From the NCBI GenBank assembly GCA_017309015.1, contig JAEDAG010000002.1, positions 1 to 64,000 of the forward strand: a DNA stretch of 64,000 bases, read 5' to 3'. This document shows, in pieces, positions 1 through 8,552 of the stretch. Every line of letters starts with the position of its first letter. The first letter of the stretch is position 1. Source of the DNA: Faecalicatena absiana. GTDB lineage: Bacteria > Bacillota > Bacilli > Lactobacillales > Lactobacillaceae. The notes beneath the pieces are model-generated. The model had not been told where the DNA came from. It made no database searches and was given only the letters and a program-made list of their open reading frames with translations. The position numbers and the translations under genes were made by a program.

Positions 1-126
1 ATTGCTTGCGAATTGACTTCGCTTATTTGTTTGGATTCAAGTAAACTTGAACCCGCACACTGCGAAACTTTGTTCAGTTTTCAAAGTACCAACCGTTGCT
101 TGCCTCTCGGCGACGCAACGTTTTAT
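1..126 (-). other. rRNA operon leader (5' transcribed spacer before 16S)
   Basis: On the minus strand this stretch reads GGTACTTTGAAAACTGAAC (around 77-96), the boxA-like antitermination motif found in leaders of Bacilli rRNA operons. Two tandem promoters lie just upstream and point toward position 1. The 16S gene itself is outside the window, so assignment as leader rather than another stable-RNA leader rests on motif and promoter layout. Confidence 0.65.
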
Positions 127-155
127 ATGTTAGCAAGATGATAAATCTTTGTCAA
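127..155 (-). promoter_or_regulatory. rrn promoter P2
   Basis: On the minus strand TTGACA (150-155) is followed after exactly 17 nt by TAACAT (127-132). A perfect -35 box and good spacing, next to the boxA-like leader, suit the promoter-proximal member of a tandem rRNA promoter pair. Confidence 0.65.
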
Positions 156-217
156 CATCTTTTTTAGATTTTGTTTCCTTAGAAAAGCGCTTCGGTTTTC
201 CCTCGCGAACGAATAAT

Positions 218-246
218 ACTTTACCTTCTTTTAATTGGTTCGTCAA
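218..246 (-). promoter_or_regulatory. rrn promoter P1
   Basis: On the minus strand TTGACG (241-246) and TAAAGT (218-223) are 17 nt apart, about 90 bp upstream of P2. The sequence just upstream of the -35 is A-rich and could act as an UP element. A 6-bp inverted repeat (AACACG/CGTGTT) lies around 276-292. The 300-450 stretch holds no gene and is AT-rich spacer. Confidence 0.55.
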
Positions 247-453
247 ATTTACTTTTTCATTCGTTTTACATGGTGAACACGGGGACGTGTTGTAACAAAT
301 TAGATTTTTCGCTCCGGATTATCTGCCCGCTAATTTCCGCTTACCACCTACAGACTGCTTCAATAGTTCGCGTTCTGCTCTTTTTTCAGCAAAAACTTTT
401 TACAAATTTTTTGTTTATTTGCTTTTTTTAGACTTCTTTCCTGACAGAAAGCG

Positions 454-492
454 AAAACCGTTAAGTCAACATGTGCTGAACTTAACGGTTTC
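454..492 (-). terminator. terminator of the polysaccharide operon
   Basis: A perfect 12-bp stem (AAAACCGTTAAG / CTTAACGGTTTC on either arm) with a 15-nt loop lies 36 bp past the stop of the last operon gene. The minus-strand T-tract is short (GGTTTTC), the plus-strand side is richer in T, so it may work in both directions. Confidence 0.6.
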
Positions 493-527
493 TTGCTTTT
501 ATTTTTTCGTTTTGGCTTGCTGTCTGC

Positions 528-1538
528 TTATTCAATCCGCCAGAGGCTGATCGCAACTTGGCGGCCGGAAGCCTGATCCAGCGTCTTGGCCCATTCAGCC
601 AAGGTCGTACTATCGGCATACCACACTTCATGCAGGCCATACTTAAAGTGCATTGCCCCACTTTCGGCATCCCGCTTGGGAATGACTTTCTTCTGGTCAA
701 GCAGGGCCGCGACCTGGCTGCTTGTTAAAGCCGCCGCGCTCTTGCCCTTAAAGTCAAAGCCGCCATTGGCCAAAGCGTAGGAGACGTTAGGCAGCTGCTT
801 GAATTTTCTGGCCACCTGCTTCAAGAATGCCTTGTCAGCCTTTGGGCCAGGCTTGGTTCCGCTATAGTGCAGGTTGTAGCACATCACGACATAGTCTGGT
901 CCTTTTGGAAGCTTGACTGTCTTGGGCGTTGAGCTCTCCAAGACTACCCGCAGCTGCAAGCCGCCTTTTTGGCATCGCGTCTGCAGCTCCTCCTCAAAGG
1001 AAATAAATTTCCGCCACAAGGACAAGTCGCCGCGGATTTTTTCAAAATCCAGCTCAACTCCGGAAAAATGCTGGCTTTTGGCCAGCGAAACGATTTCCTG
1101 CACGGCCTGCTTTCTAGACTCTGGCGTTTCTAGCAGGCTTTGCAGAAGCTCCAGGCTTTTTAGATCGTTTGGCCGGTCATTGACCACAGTCAAATAGACA
1201 GGCAGCTTAGCCACCGAAGATTGGCGGACTCTTTTCGCCAATTCCTGGCTGGCAGCTGGCAAAAAGAGCCGGTTCTTTTTCGTGTAGCTCGCCGCAAAAT
1301 CGCCTAACGCGGCAATCTTTCCCGCGTGCTGATAGACGCTGGTCAGACTGGACTCATTGTCCCAGTAGACTGACCACAGGTACAGCTGGCGCTTTCCCTT
1401 GAGCAAGGCACTGATCTGCTGGTCCTGACTTAAGTCCGTTTTTTGGCGCGGCTTGTCCTGCTCTGCCCTTTGCTCGCATCCCCCGCTAAGCAAGGCGAGA
1501 CAAACGACTAGAGCCAAGCTTTTGAGTGGGTGATTCAT
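528..1538 (-). CDS. GH18-like lipoprotein (putative polysaccharide-processing enzyme)
   Basis: 336 aa. The N-terminus is a lipoprotein signal: a hydrophobic run ending LLSGGC with Cys21 as the likely lipidated residue (the lipobox is slightly atypical at -3). The mature part carries GVELDFE at residues 160-166, which matches the DxxDxDxE-type catalytic strand of family 18 glycoside hydrolases with Glu166 as acid/base, followed by YVVMCYNLHYSG and a C-terminal SLWRIE typical of the closing strands of such TIM barrels. Last gene of a five-gene minus-strand operon, 9 bp after its neighbour and followed by a terminator. It probably trims or binds the polymer made by the operon at the outer membrane face; the substrate is not visible from sequence. 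Confidence 0.7.
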   Translation of the reverse strand: MNHPLKSLALVVCLALLSGGCEQRAEQDKPRQKTDLSQDQQISALLKGKRQLYLWSVYWDNESSLTSVYQHAGKIAALGDFAASYTKKNRLFLPAASQELAKRVRQSSVAKLPVYLTVVNDRPNDLKSLELLQSLLETPESRKQAVQEIVSLAKSQHFSGVELDFEKIRGDLSLWRKFISFEEELQTRCQKGGLQLRVVLESSTPKTVKLPKGPDYVVMCYNLHYSGTKPGPKADKAFLKQVARKFKQLPNVSYALANGGFDFKGKSAAALTSSQVAALLDQKKVIPKRDAESGAMHFKYGLHEVWYADSTTLAEWAKTLDQASGRQVAISLWRIE

Positions 1539-1547
1539 CTTTGCCTC

Positions 1548-3482
1548 CTACAAATTGACAATAAACCAATTGATGACCGCGTTCCAGAATTTGCTCCACT
1601 TGTCCTTGAACAAGTCCCAGCCATGCAAGCGCTCATCATAGTAGGTCCGCTGATCATCCGGCGAAGTGACGACCAGGTTCTTGAAGACGCCATCGTAAAC
1701 GTCATCGGCAATATTGCGCTGACTGGCCCCGAAGCCGCCAAAAATGCTCTCTAGAGCCAAGCCGCCCGCTGGCTGGCCGGCCAATTTGACCTGCTTGGCC
1801 ACGCGGATGCCATCGACTTTCAAGTCCAGCCGGTCGCCGGCCACGGTCAGGTCCAGCTTCACGTCGCCTGGATCCTGAATCTGGATGGCCGGCACGTACT
1901 CTTTAGCCCCCTGCTTGACCGTCTTTGGCTTCTTGCGGGCTGCTTTAGCAGCTTTGAGCCGGTAAAGGCCCGCAGTGGTATTGTTTCTGGCAAATTTTGC
2001 CCGGACTTTCAGCTCAGCCGTCAGGGCAGCCTGCTTGTCCTGGGGAATTGAAACCGGATGGTCATCATGGAGCTTGAACATGTCCTGCTTGACCAAGGTC
2101 CTGACGTGTCCAGCCGTCTTCTGGCGGACATACAAGACGTTGTTTTCAGCCGACACCGCCAGGTAGTCCGTATAGTCCTTTTTCTTGGTCGCAGTCCCCT
2201 GGGTGCGCAGGTAGATGGTCTGCTGGCCGATCTTATTGCCCAAGAGCTCGCACTGCAGGTGGCAGTCCCGGAACTGCTTATTTTTTAGGGCAATCAAGCC
2301 ATTTGATTCAGACTCTGAGGTTACGGCAACCAGGTCATTCTTGAATTCCGCCGCTCCTTTGACCAGTTTCCATTGGTTGAACTTCCGCTTGTTGCCCTTG
2401 ACGAACTTGATATTGCCCTTGTCTTTTTTCGGCAAGTCATCCCTGATCCGCATCAGGAGGTGGTTCCTGTACCACCAGGCCTGCGGCTCAAGCCGGGTCA
2501 GGTCATAAGGCGATGACTTGCGGCTGTTCCAGGAATAGCCCTCCCGGTTGACGTTCAGCTTGAACATGCCCTCTAAATTGCGGGCGTTGACCGCGGAAAC
2601 ATTGGCATTGTTCCCGTAGCGGCTGGTGTTGGAGTGCATCAGGCAATACAGATCAGGCAGCTGGCCAACCCGCTGGCCATAGACCTGCTTCATCAGCTGG
2701 TAGTCTTTGCTCAGGCGCTTGTCCATCTCCCGCGTGCTCTCCACGGGAATGTGGTTCTTGTCGCGAATGTAGTCCATCAGGTAGTGGTTGTAGTTTCTGC
2801 CGATGAACTGGTTGACCTCGACGAATTCCCGCGAATCCAGCTCGCCTAGGAAGCGGCCGTAGCGGTCATAGGCATTGATGTAGGAGAGGCGGTAGCCATT
2901 GGTCCCCAGTTCCCAGAAGCCCTGCTTTTGCAAATTCTGCAAGTCTTTGGGCGAGACGAATTTCTGGTCATTGTTCTTGAACTTTTCCCCGTAAGTCAAA
3001 ATACTGGCCTGGTAGTTCATTTTTTCCAGCAGCTTTTCCGTAAACAGCAGCGTGTCCTTGCGCCCATCTTCAAACATGATAAAGACGGCTTTCTTAGGCA
3101 GAGGCTTGTCATGATAGTAGTAATCCTCAAGATCTTTCTGGCTGACCGTCACGTAGCCCAGACGCTTGAGGTCGGACAATTCCTCATCAAGGCGCTTGAT
3201 GGCGATCAAGCTGTCTGTCCCCTGGCGGTCCACCCCAAAATAGGACAAGGCCACGAAACCATGGTCGCTCTTGCGAGTCGACATGATCTTTGGATCATTT
3301 TCATCGTAATGCTGGTAGCTCTTCATGACGAAAAGGGAGTGAATGGCAACATAGGCAATCACGATAATGCTGACTAATTCAAGAATGCCGCGGACGAATT
3401 TGATCACGTCCTTCTTTGTTTGAAAAAGCGGTCGCTTTTTTGCCAAGGCAGAAGCGCGCTTTTCCTGCTTGTCTTCAGCCAT
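1548..3482 (-). CDS. membrane-anchored NodB-like protein with C-terminal beta-sandwich
   Basis: 644 aa. A basic N-terminus and one membrane segment (about residues 33-53) anchor an extracellular protein. Residues about 75-260 look like a polysaccharide deacetylase (NodB) fold: the strand FIMFEDGRKD stands where TFDDG normally is, so the first metal-binding Asp pair is changed to Glu-Asp. PgaB-type sequences are the nearest relatives I can recall. The part after about residue 390 is rich in beta-strand patterns and may be a LamG-like jelly roll; that is inference. The start overlaps the glycosyltransferase stop by 8 bp, implying translational coupling. It could be a carbohydrate-binding or weakly active deacetylase partner of the synthase. 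Confidence 0.6.
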   Translation of the reverse strand: MAEDKQEKRASALAKKRPLFQTKKDVIKFVRGILELVSIIVIAYVAIHSLFVMKSYQHYDENDPKIMSTRKSDHGFVALSYFGVDRQGTDSLIAIKRLDEELSDLKRLGYVTVSQKDLEDYYYHDKPLPKKAVFIMFEDGRKDTLLFTEKLLEKMNYQASILTYGEKFKNNDQKFVSPKDLQNLQKQGFWELGTNGYRLSYINAYDRYGRFLGELDSREFVEVNQFIGRNYNHYLMDYIRDKNHIPVESTREMDKRLSKDYQLMKQVYGQRVGQLPDLYCLMHSNTSRYGNNANVSAVNARNLEGMFKLNVNREGYSWNSRKSSPYDLTRLEPQAWWYRNHLLMRIRDDLPKKDKGNIKFVKGNKRKFNQWKLVKGAAEFKNDLVAVTSESESNGLIALKNKQFRDCHLQCELLGNKIGQQTIYLRTQGTATKKKDYTDYLAVSAENNVLYVRQKTAGHVRTLVKQDMFKLHDDHPVSIPQDKQAALTAELKVRAKFARNNTTAGLYRLKAAKAARKKPKTVKQGAKEYVPAIQIQDPGDVKLDLTVAGDRLDLKVDGIRVAKQVKLAGQPAGGLALESIFGGFGASQRNIADDVYDGVFKNLVVTSPDDQRTYYDERLHGWDLFKDKWSKFWNAVINWFIVNL

Positions 3483-5331
3483 TGCTCTCCCCTCCTTTCA
3501 TGGATATTTTGCCTGCTTTAGCCTCTTTCTTGGCCTCTTTCTTAGCTTTTTCCTTGACGTCGCTTGGCGTCATCCGCGTGCCCCAGGTTGACTTCCAGAA
3601 GGTGAACCAGGCAATCGGCATCTGCCACAACAGCACGACTTCATAGTAGAGGCAGAAGAGGAAGCCAAAGGCCCAGGTGCTGCTCTTTCTCAGCAAGAGC
3701 TGGGCAAAAGTCATCATCAGGCTCATCAGCATCAACCCAACCAGGAAAGTCGTTGGGAAAATGTGCTGGGTCAGCGGCACCCACATCAGGTTGTAAACCA
3801 CGACGACCGGCGCCAGCATCGGCACGATCAGGCCAATATAGAAGTTGATCGCCGCGTATGGCTCCTTGCGCCACATGAAAAGGCCAGCCCGCAGCGACTC
3901 GCGCAGCCATGACCGCTTCCAGCGCATCTGCTGCTTTAAGAAGACCTTGTGCTTGCGCGGCACAATGGTTGAGCAGACAGCCGTGTCCTGGTAGCCGCAG
4001 CGGTTGTGGCGGAGGATGAAATTGGTCATGGAGCGGTCATCGCCAAAAGTGGCCTTATGCCCCAAAAAGCGCTGGTTGATCCAGTCATCCTTGTACTTGA
4101 GCACCAGATCCCGCCGGTAGCAGGACAAAGGCCCGCTTAAGCAGGTCACCGCGTCAAAAATTCCTTCGGCTGCCTTCATGATCCGGAAGGCAATGTAGTA
4201 GCGGACTGACTGCATCTCTGTCAAGGCATTGGTGTAAGTGTTGGCCACGTCGCAGCGACCAGCGCAGCCGCCCATCTTCGGGTCTTGGAAAGGCTGAACC
4301 AGGTTGACCACGGCATCCGGCTCCAAGAAGGAGTCCGAGTCAACGAACATGACCAGGTCAGTGTCGGTATTCTCCACCCCCCGGACCAAGGCATCGCGCT
4401 TGCCGGCATTCTTTTCCTGAACGAAGTACTTGAAGCGGTCTTTGATCCGGTAGCGCTTATCTTCGCTTTTGAGCAGCTTTTGGTACAATTCCTCGATTTT
4501 TTCGACTGAACGGTCAGTCGAGCAGTCATCAACGACGATCACTTTCAGCTTGTCGACTGGGTAGTACTGGTCCAGACAGGACAAGATGGTCGTCTGAATC
4601 CAGGTCTCTTCGTTAAAGCAGGGAATAATGATCGTCACCGACGGGGTAAAGTCGGGGTTGACCGGGACTGGCTTGTAAAGAGCGCCAAACAGGTAGCGCG
4701 TCAGCAAGAAGGCGGCCGCGATCAGCGAGTAGGTATACAAAATGGCATTGTACTTGTAGTAGATCACCGACTCAGCCCGCATCAAGACGACGCAAAAGGC
4801 GACTAATGCCAGGCACCAGGAAGCGCCAACCAAGATAAAGCGGTCCTTGTGCCGCTTCATGTAGCTGGCCAGATTGGCAGAAAACTGGACCCCGATTGCC
4901 TGCTGGGCATCGTTGCAGCGGATAAGCTTGGCAGAAGTCCGAAAGCGCATCTCATGGCCTTCCGGCATGGCGCCAGCCGGCACCTTGAACTTCAGGCGCA
5001 GCTTTTCCGCGTCCTTAAATTTCTCATAGTCATCCTGGTCCTTGAACTTGATCAGCATCCCCGTATCAGAGATGTCCGCGCAGGTTCCGGCAGCCTTAAC
5101 CAGATGCGCGTGATGGCGGGCGCTCAATTTGACCTTAAAGTCGCTCACGTAGCGGATCCCCAGCCGGTAGTCGCTCATCACCGATGAAAGGTTCTCGTCT
5201 GCGGTAATGTCCCCGCGCCGGTCCATTTTGGAGCGCTGGCGGCTTGGATCAGGAACGTTGGGCAAAAGGCGGCGGTCCTTTTTCTCATCAAGGAGAACTT
5301 CGCCATTGACTTTGAATTCTTTCCCTGTCAT
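3475..5331 (-). CDS. PilZ-domain processive glycosyltransferase (GT2), polysaccharide synthase
   Basis: 618 aa. Residues 56-150 form a PilZ domain: RLGIR (56-60, RxxxR), DISDTG (86-91, DxSxxG) and a closing IGVQF (146-150), the residues that bind cyclic di-GMP. Two membrane segments follow (about 165-210), then a family 2 glycosyltransferase domain with DDCSTD, VDSDS (DxD) and GDDRS, and QQMRWKRSW, the QxxRW motif of processive synthases such as cellulose, hyaluronan and PNAG synthases. Three or so C-terminal membrane segments form the translocation channel, ending in a Lys-rich cytosolic tail. Unlike BcsA the PilZ part is N-terminal. No GGDEF or EAL gene is in the window. Start ATG lies 2 bp after the previous gene's stop. 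Confidence 0.8.
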   Translation of the reverse strand: MTGKEFKVNGEVLLDEKKDRRLLPNVPDPSRQRSKMDRRGDITADENLSSVMSDYRLGIRYVSDFKVKLSARHHAHLVKAAGTCADISDTGMLIKFKDQDDYEKFKDAEKLRLKFKVPAGAMPEGHEMRFRTSAKLIRCNDAQQAIGVQFSANLASYMKRHKDRFILVGASWCLALVAFCVVLMRAESVIYYKYNAILYTYSLIAAAFLLTRYLFGALYKPVPVNPDFTPSVTIIIPCFNEETWIQTTILSCLDQYYPVDKLKVIVVDDCSTDRSVEKIEELYQKLLKSEDKRYRIKDRFKYFVQEKNAGKRDALVRGVENTDTDLVMFVDSDSFLEPDAVVNLVQPFQDPKMGGCAGRCDVANTYTNALTEMQSVRYYIAFRIMKAAEGIFDAVTCLSGPLSCYRRDLVLKYKDDWINQRFLGHKATFGDDRSMTNFILRHNRCGYQDTAVCSTIVPRKHKVFLKQQMRWKRSWLRESLRAGLFMWRKEPYAAINFYIGLIVPMLAPVVVVYNLMWVPLTQHIFPTTFLVGLMLMSLMMTFAQLLLRKSSTWAFGFLFCLYYEVVLLWQMPIAWFTFWKSTWGTRMTPSDVKEKAKKEAKKEAKAGKISMKGGESNG

Positions 5332-5333
5332 TT

Positions 5334-8300
5334 TTATCTGCCTCCCATCACCCTGCCGGAGAAGTCGCTGGTATATTCATCAACGCGCGCGAACTTGTAG
5401 CCCTCCTTTTTCCAGATTGGAATCATCTTGTCGAGCATCTGCGGCGTCAGATAGGCATTCTCCAAGCTGTGCATAACAATCACGCTTCCGCTTGCAACGT
5501 TGAAATCACCTGCGGATTTCGGTGAGCCATAACGCATCTCCTTGACGTACTTGTCATAGTCTTTGCGGGCATAGTCATCAGTTGAGACGTTGCCGGAAAT
5601 GACGTAGCGAAAGCCCACGTCGAAGGCTTCGAACAGACCGGCCTTGCTGACTTCCAGGGTCGGCGGCCGGAAGTCCGGCTGCAAAGCCGGCTTGCCGGCA
5701 ACCTTGACGTCGCCGACGTACTTGTTCAATTTCTCATAGGACTTGACCAGGTCCTTGCGCAGCTTTAGCCGCTCAGCCTTGGTCAGATTGCGGTAGGCCG
5801 TATGCTTTTTGTTGGCAACGGCCAGCTGATCGTGCGAATTGGAGTGGCTGGCAATCTCATGCCCGTCTAGCGCGATTGCCCGCAACAGATTCGGGTTGTA
5901 CTGGACGTTCTGGGTCAAAATGAAGAAGGTTGCCTTGACGTGGTGCTTCTTTAAGACATACAGGATCTTGTTGATCGAGTTGTCGCTTCCCCAGTCGTCA
6001 AAAGTCAAAAACAGGACTTTCTTGTCGGTCAGCCGGCCAATTTTGTTAAGCTGGGCAATTTCAGAGTCATTAAAGCCGGGCAGCTTCTTGCGGCTGACCA
6101 CGAAATTCGAGCCCACGTAGTGCCGCTTCAGATAGCCAAAGCGTTCAGCCGGCGTTTTCAGATTGGCCAAAAAGTCCTTGTTCATCGTGACTTTATCCTG
6201 CTTTGGCGGATTAAGCCGGTAGACCAAAGGCGAAGCCAGCAAATGGCTGACCGTCTTGATTTGATAGCGGCTTTTTGGTGCCGTGACCTTGGAGCCGTGA
6301 GCCTTGTAAGCAATTGAATCCAAGTGCTCGCGGATCATGGCCATCACCATATCGCCCATGATGGTCTTCTGCCCCGCCCGGCTCCCCTGGTCATGCCGGT
6401 AATAGCCCAAGTTGAAGTAGTCTAGGCTCCCGCGGCTGAAGCGGACCTTGGCAACTTTCCGCGCGGCTTTTCCCAGGCTGCTTTGGTCAGTTGCCGCGGT
6501 CTTGCTGGCAATCATCGACCGCGTTGTCCCGACCGCCTGCATCCCATAGGCATGGATGGCCTGCAGAATGGCCTTCTTGGCATTTTTGCCGGTCAGGTAG
6601 ACCAGCTTAGGCTGATCGTCATAGCGCCACTTGCAGTAGGCCAAGGAATCATGCAGATATTCGCAGGTCCCGGTAAAGTCGGCCTTGTACTGGTTGTTTG
6701 GAGCATAGACCAAGCCGATTTCATGGCCTTGCTGGCGCAACTGGCTAATTGCCGGCCCAGCGGTCCGCAGCTCATCAAAGCTGGCAAAAAAGGTGCCTTG
6801 GTAGCCCCGCTTGTTCAAGCGCTGGGCCACGTCCAAGTCAACGGCTTGATTGGACAGGTTGCCGAAAGTAAAGGCCACCGCTTGTTCAGTAGTTGGCACG
6901 TACTTCAAGAAGTTAGCCTGCCGGCCTTGATTTTGCTTTTTCAGCTGGGCGATCTTCGACCGTGACAGCTGGGGAATCGTGCCTGAGTCCTTTAAGATGG
7001 TGCTGAACTTGACCACTTTGTACTTGCCCTTGTCCGCCTTGGCCAAAAGCTCGCCAATCTCCTTGGTCTGGTCCGCTTGGTACAGGTAGTAGGCTCCCCG
7101 GCTAAGTTTGGCGGGATTTTGGGCCTGGACCGGGATCAGGCTGACTTGCCAGCAGGAGCGCTTGACGGCGGTCTCATTGTCGCCCTGGTGCATGACGTAG
7201 GCGATAGGCTGATAGCCATTCTTCGTCAGGGCTTCCTTGCCCTTTTCGATGTTTTGATATGCCCCGGCAATGGTCAAGCTGGCCTTGTCGGCTAAGCCGC
7301 CAGTTTCAATCCCATAGCCGTCAGCAGTCATTCGCTTGACCAGCTGGCTGGGCGTGGTGCCGTTGACGACGAAGGAAGCGCTGGCCTGGTGGGCCGTCAG
7401 TTCATGCTTAACGGCCTCGTATTCACTGGTCGTATCGACTCCCTTGACCAAGAGGGCCAGCTGCTTTTTATTGGTCAAAGAATAGCGGTAGATCACGGCT
7501 TCTTGGCTTGGATCAGCCAGCATGGCCTTGATGTAGGACGCGGATTTTTCCACGCCTAAATCATCCAGCTTGACATTGGCAATCTTCTGCTTAGCTAAGG
7601 CAGCCAAGAGCCACTTGGTGACCTGGTCGATCTCCACTTCTTTCTTGCGCTTCCTGGCAGCCTGGTCGCGCAGATCGGCCTGCTTGTCCAACGCCGGCGT
7701 CGCGGCCACGATTGCCGGCTCTTGATGGGTCTTGTCAGCCAGGCCATCCAGCTTGACGACCACGATCCGGTGGCCATCAAGGTGCTTGACGTAGTTTTGG
7801 GCTTCCTGCTGGCTGGTGAAGGTTTTGCTGTCGATCAGGTCGCTTTCATCCGGAACCACCACCTGGTCAAAGCCGGTTGCTTTGGCGGCCTGCAAGAGGC
7901 TGGAATCCCAGCTGGTCCCCATCAGGTAGTTTTTGCTGATTTTTCGCCCGCTCTCTGACTCTAGGGTTTGTTTGGCCAATTGCAGGGTAGAGAGGGCTTT
8001 TTTCAGCGGCATGGCGCCAAGATTTTCCTTGCCGGTAATCCCATTGCCGATCACCCCTTGCCCATTTTTGGCAATTTCCCTGAGCAGGACGTCGTTTTCC
8101 CGGGCATGGGCCGCGGGAACGGCAAAAGTCGCCTTAATCCGGTATTGCTTGAGCAGGCGGAGGATGTGTTCATCGATTTCCTCATCTTCATTGATGCCGG
8201 CAAATACCAGGGAAACTTTGACCGTCTTGGTCGCCTGCTTGCTGGTGATCAAGTCGCTGGGCGCGCTCTTGCCGTATTTGGCCAGCAGCTTGCCAGAGAC

Positions 8301-8534
8301 CGGCTGCTTTTTCAGGCTGGTCGTTCCATCGACATGAACGTCGATCTTGCGGCTGAGCCTGGCAATCTGCACGCCCCGGTAGGCGGTCCAGCCCAAGAGG
8401 CAAATGGCTGCCGCGATCACCAGGATCAAGACGCCCATGCCGGTGCTGGTCTTTTCGCCGTGCCGGAGCAGGTAGCGCTTGTGGTCTGATTTTTGGGCTG
8501 AACTCTTTTTTCCTTGCTCCTTCATTTTTCTCAT
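5334..8534 (-). CDS. large membrane-anchored protein with four NodB-like units, last one catalytic
   Basis: 1066 aa. Cytosolic basic N-terminus, one membrane segment (about 33-57), then extracellular. I see four successive NodB-type stretches. Unit 1 (about 105-265) has KVSLVFAG and ATFAVPAA, unit 2 (about 355-470) LALLVKGVD and ASFVVNG, unit 3 (about 545-700) AVAFTFGN and GTFFASFD; all three lack the Asp pair and HxxxH. Unit 4 (about 835-1040) has the complete set: LTFDDWG, ATFFILT, HSNSHD (metal His pair), FRPPT and VIVMHS. Typical NodB proteins have one domain of about 200 aa, so this is an expanded form. It probably removes acetyl groups from a GlcNAc-type polymer outside the membrane. 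Second gene of the operon, 18 bp after the dehydrogenase. Confidence 0.7.
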   Translation of the reverse strand: MRKMKEQGKKSSAQKSDHKRYLLRHGEKTSTGMGVLILVIAAAICLLGWTAYRGVQIARLSRKIDVHVDGTTSLKKQPVSGKLLAKYGKSAPSDLITSKQATKTVKVSLVFAGINEDEEIDEHILRLLKQYRIKATFAVPAAHARENDVLLREIAKNGQGVIGNGITGKENLGAMPLKKALSTLQLAKQTLESESGRKISKNYLMGTSWDSSLLQAAKATGFDQVVVPDESDLIDSKTFTSQQEAQNYVKHLDGHRIVVVKLDGLADKTHQEPAIVAATPALDKQADLRDQAARKRKKEVEIDQVTKWLLAALAKQKIANVKLDDLGVEKSASYIKAMLADPSQEAVIYRYSLTNKKQLALLVKGVDTTSEYEAVKHELTAHQASASFVVNGTTPSQLVKRMTADGYGIETGGLADKASLTIAGAYQNIEKGKEALTKNGYQPIAYVMHQGDNETAVKRSCWQVSLIPVQAQNPAKLSRGAYYLYQADQTKEIGELLAKADKGKYKVVKFSTILKDSGTIPQLSRSKIAQLKKQNQGRQANFLKYVPTTEQAVAFTFGNLSNQAVDLDVAQRLNKRGYQGTFFASFDELRTAGPAISQLRQQGHEIGLVYAPNNQYKADFTGTCEYLHDSLAYCKWRYDDQPKLVYLTGKNAKKAILQAIHAYGMQAVGTTRSMIASKTAATDQSSLGKAARKVAKVRFSRGSLDYFNLGYYRHDQGSRAGQKTIMGDMVMAMIREHLDSIAYKAHGSKVTAPKSRYQIKTVSHLLASPLVYRLNPPKQDKVTMNKDFLANLKTPAERFGYLKRHYVGSNFVVSRKKLPGFNDSEIAQLNKIGRLTDKKVLFLTFDDWGSDNSINKILYVLKKHHVKATFFILTQNVQYNPNLLRAIALDGHEIASHSNSHDQLAVANKKHTAYRNLTKAERLKLRKDLVKSYEKLNKYVGDVKVAGKPALQPDFRPPTLEVSKAGLFEAFDVGFRYVISGNVSTDDYARKDYDKYVKEMRYGSPKSAGDFNVASGSVIVMHSLENAYLTPQMLDKMIPIWKKEGYKFARVDEYTSDFSGRVMGGR

Positions 8535-8552
8535 CCCTTCGCTTGCAAAATC

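Noticed and set aside
1-500. Partial 16S rRNA inside the window
   Set aside because: No conserved 16S sequence is present on either strand; only promoters and leader motifs are seen.
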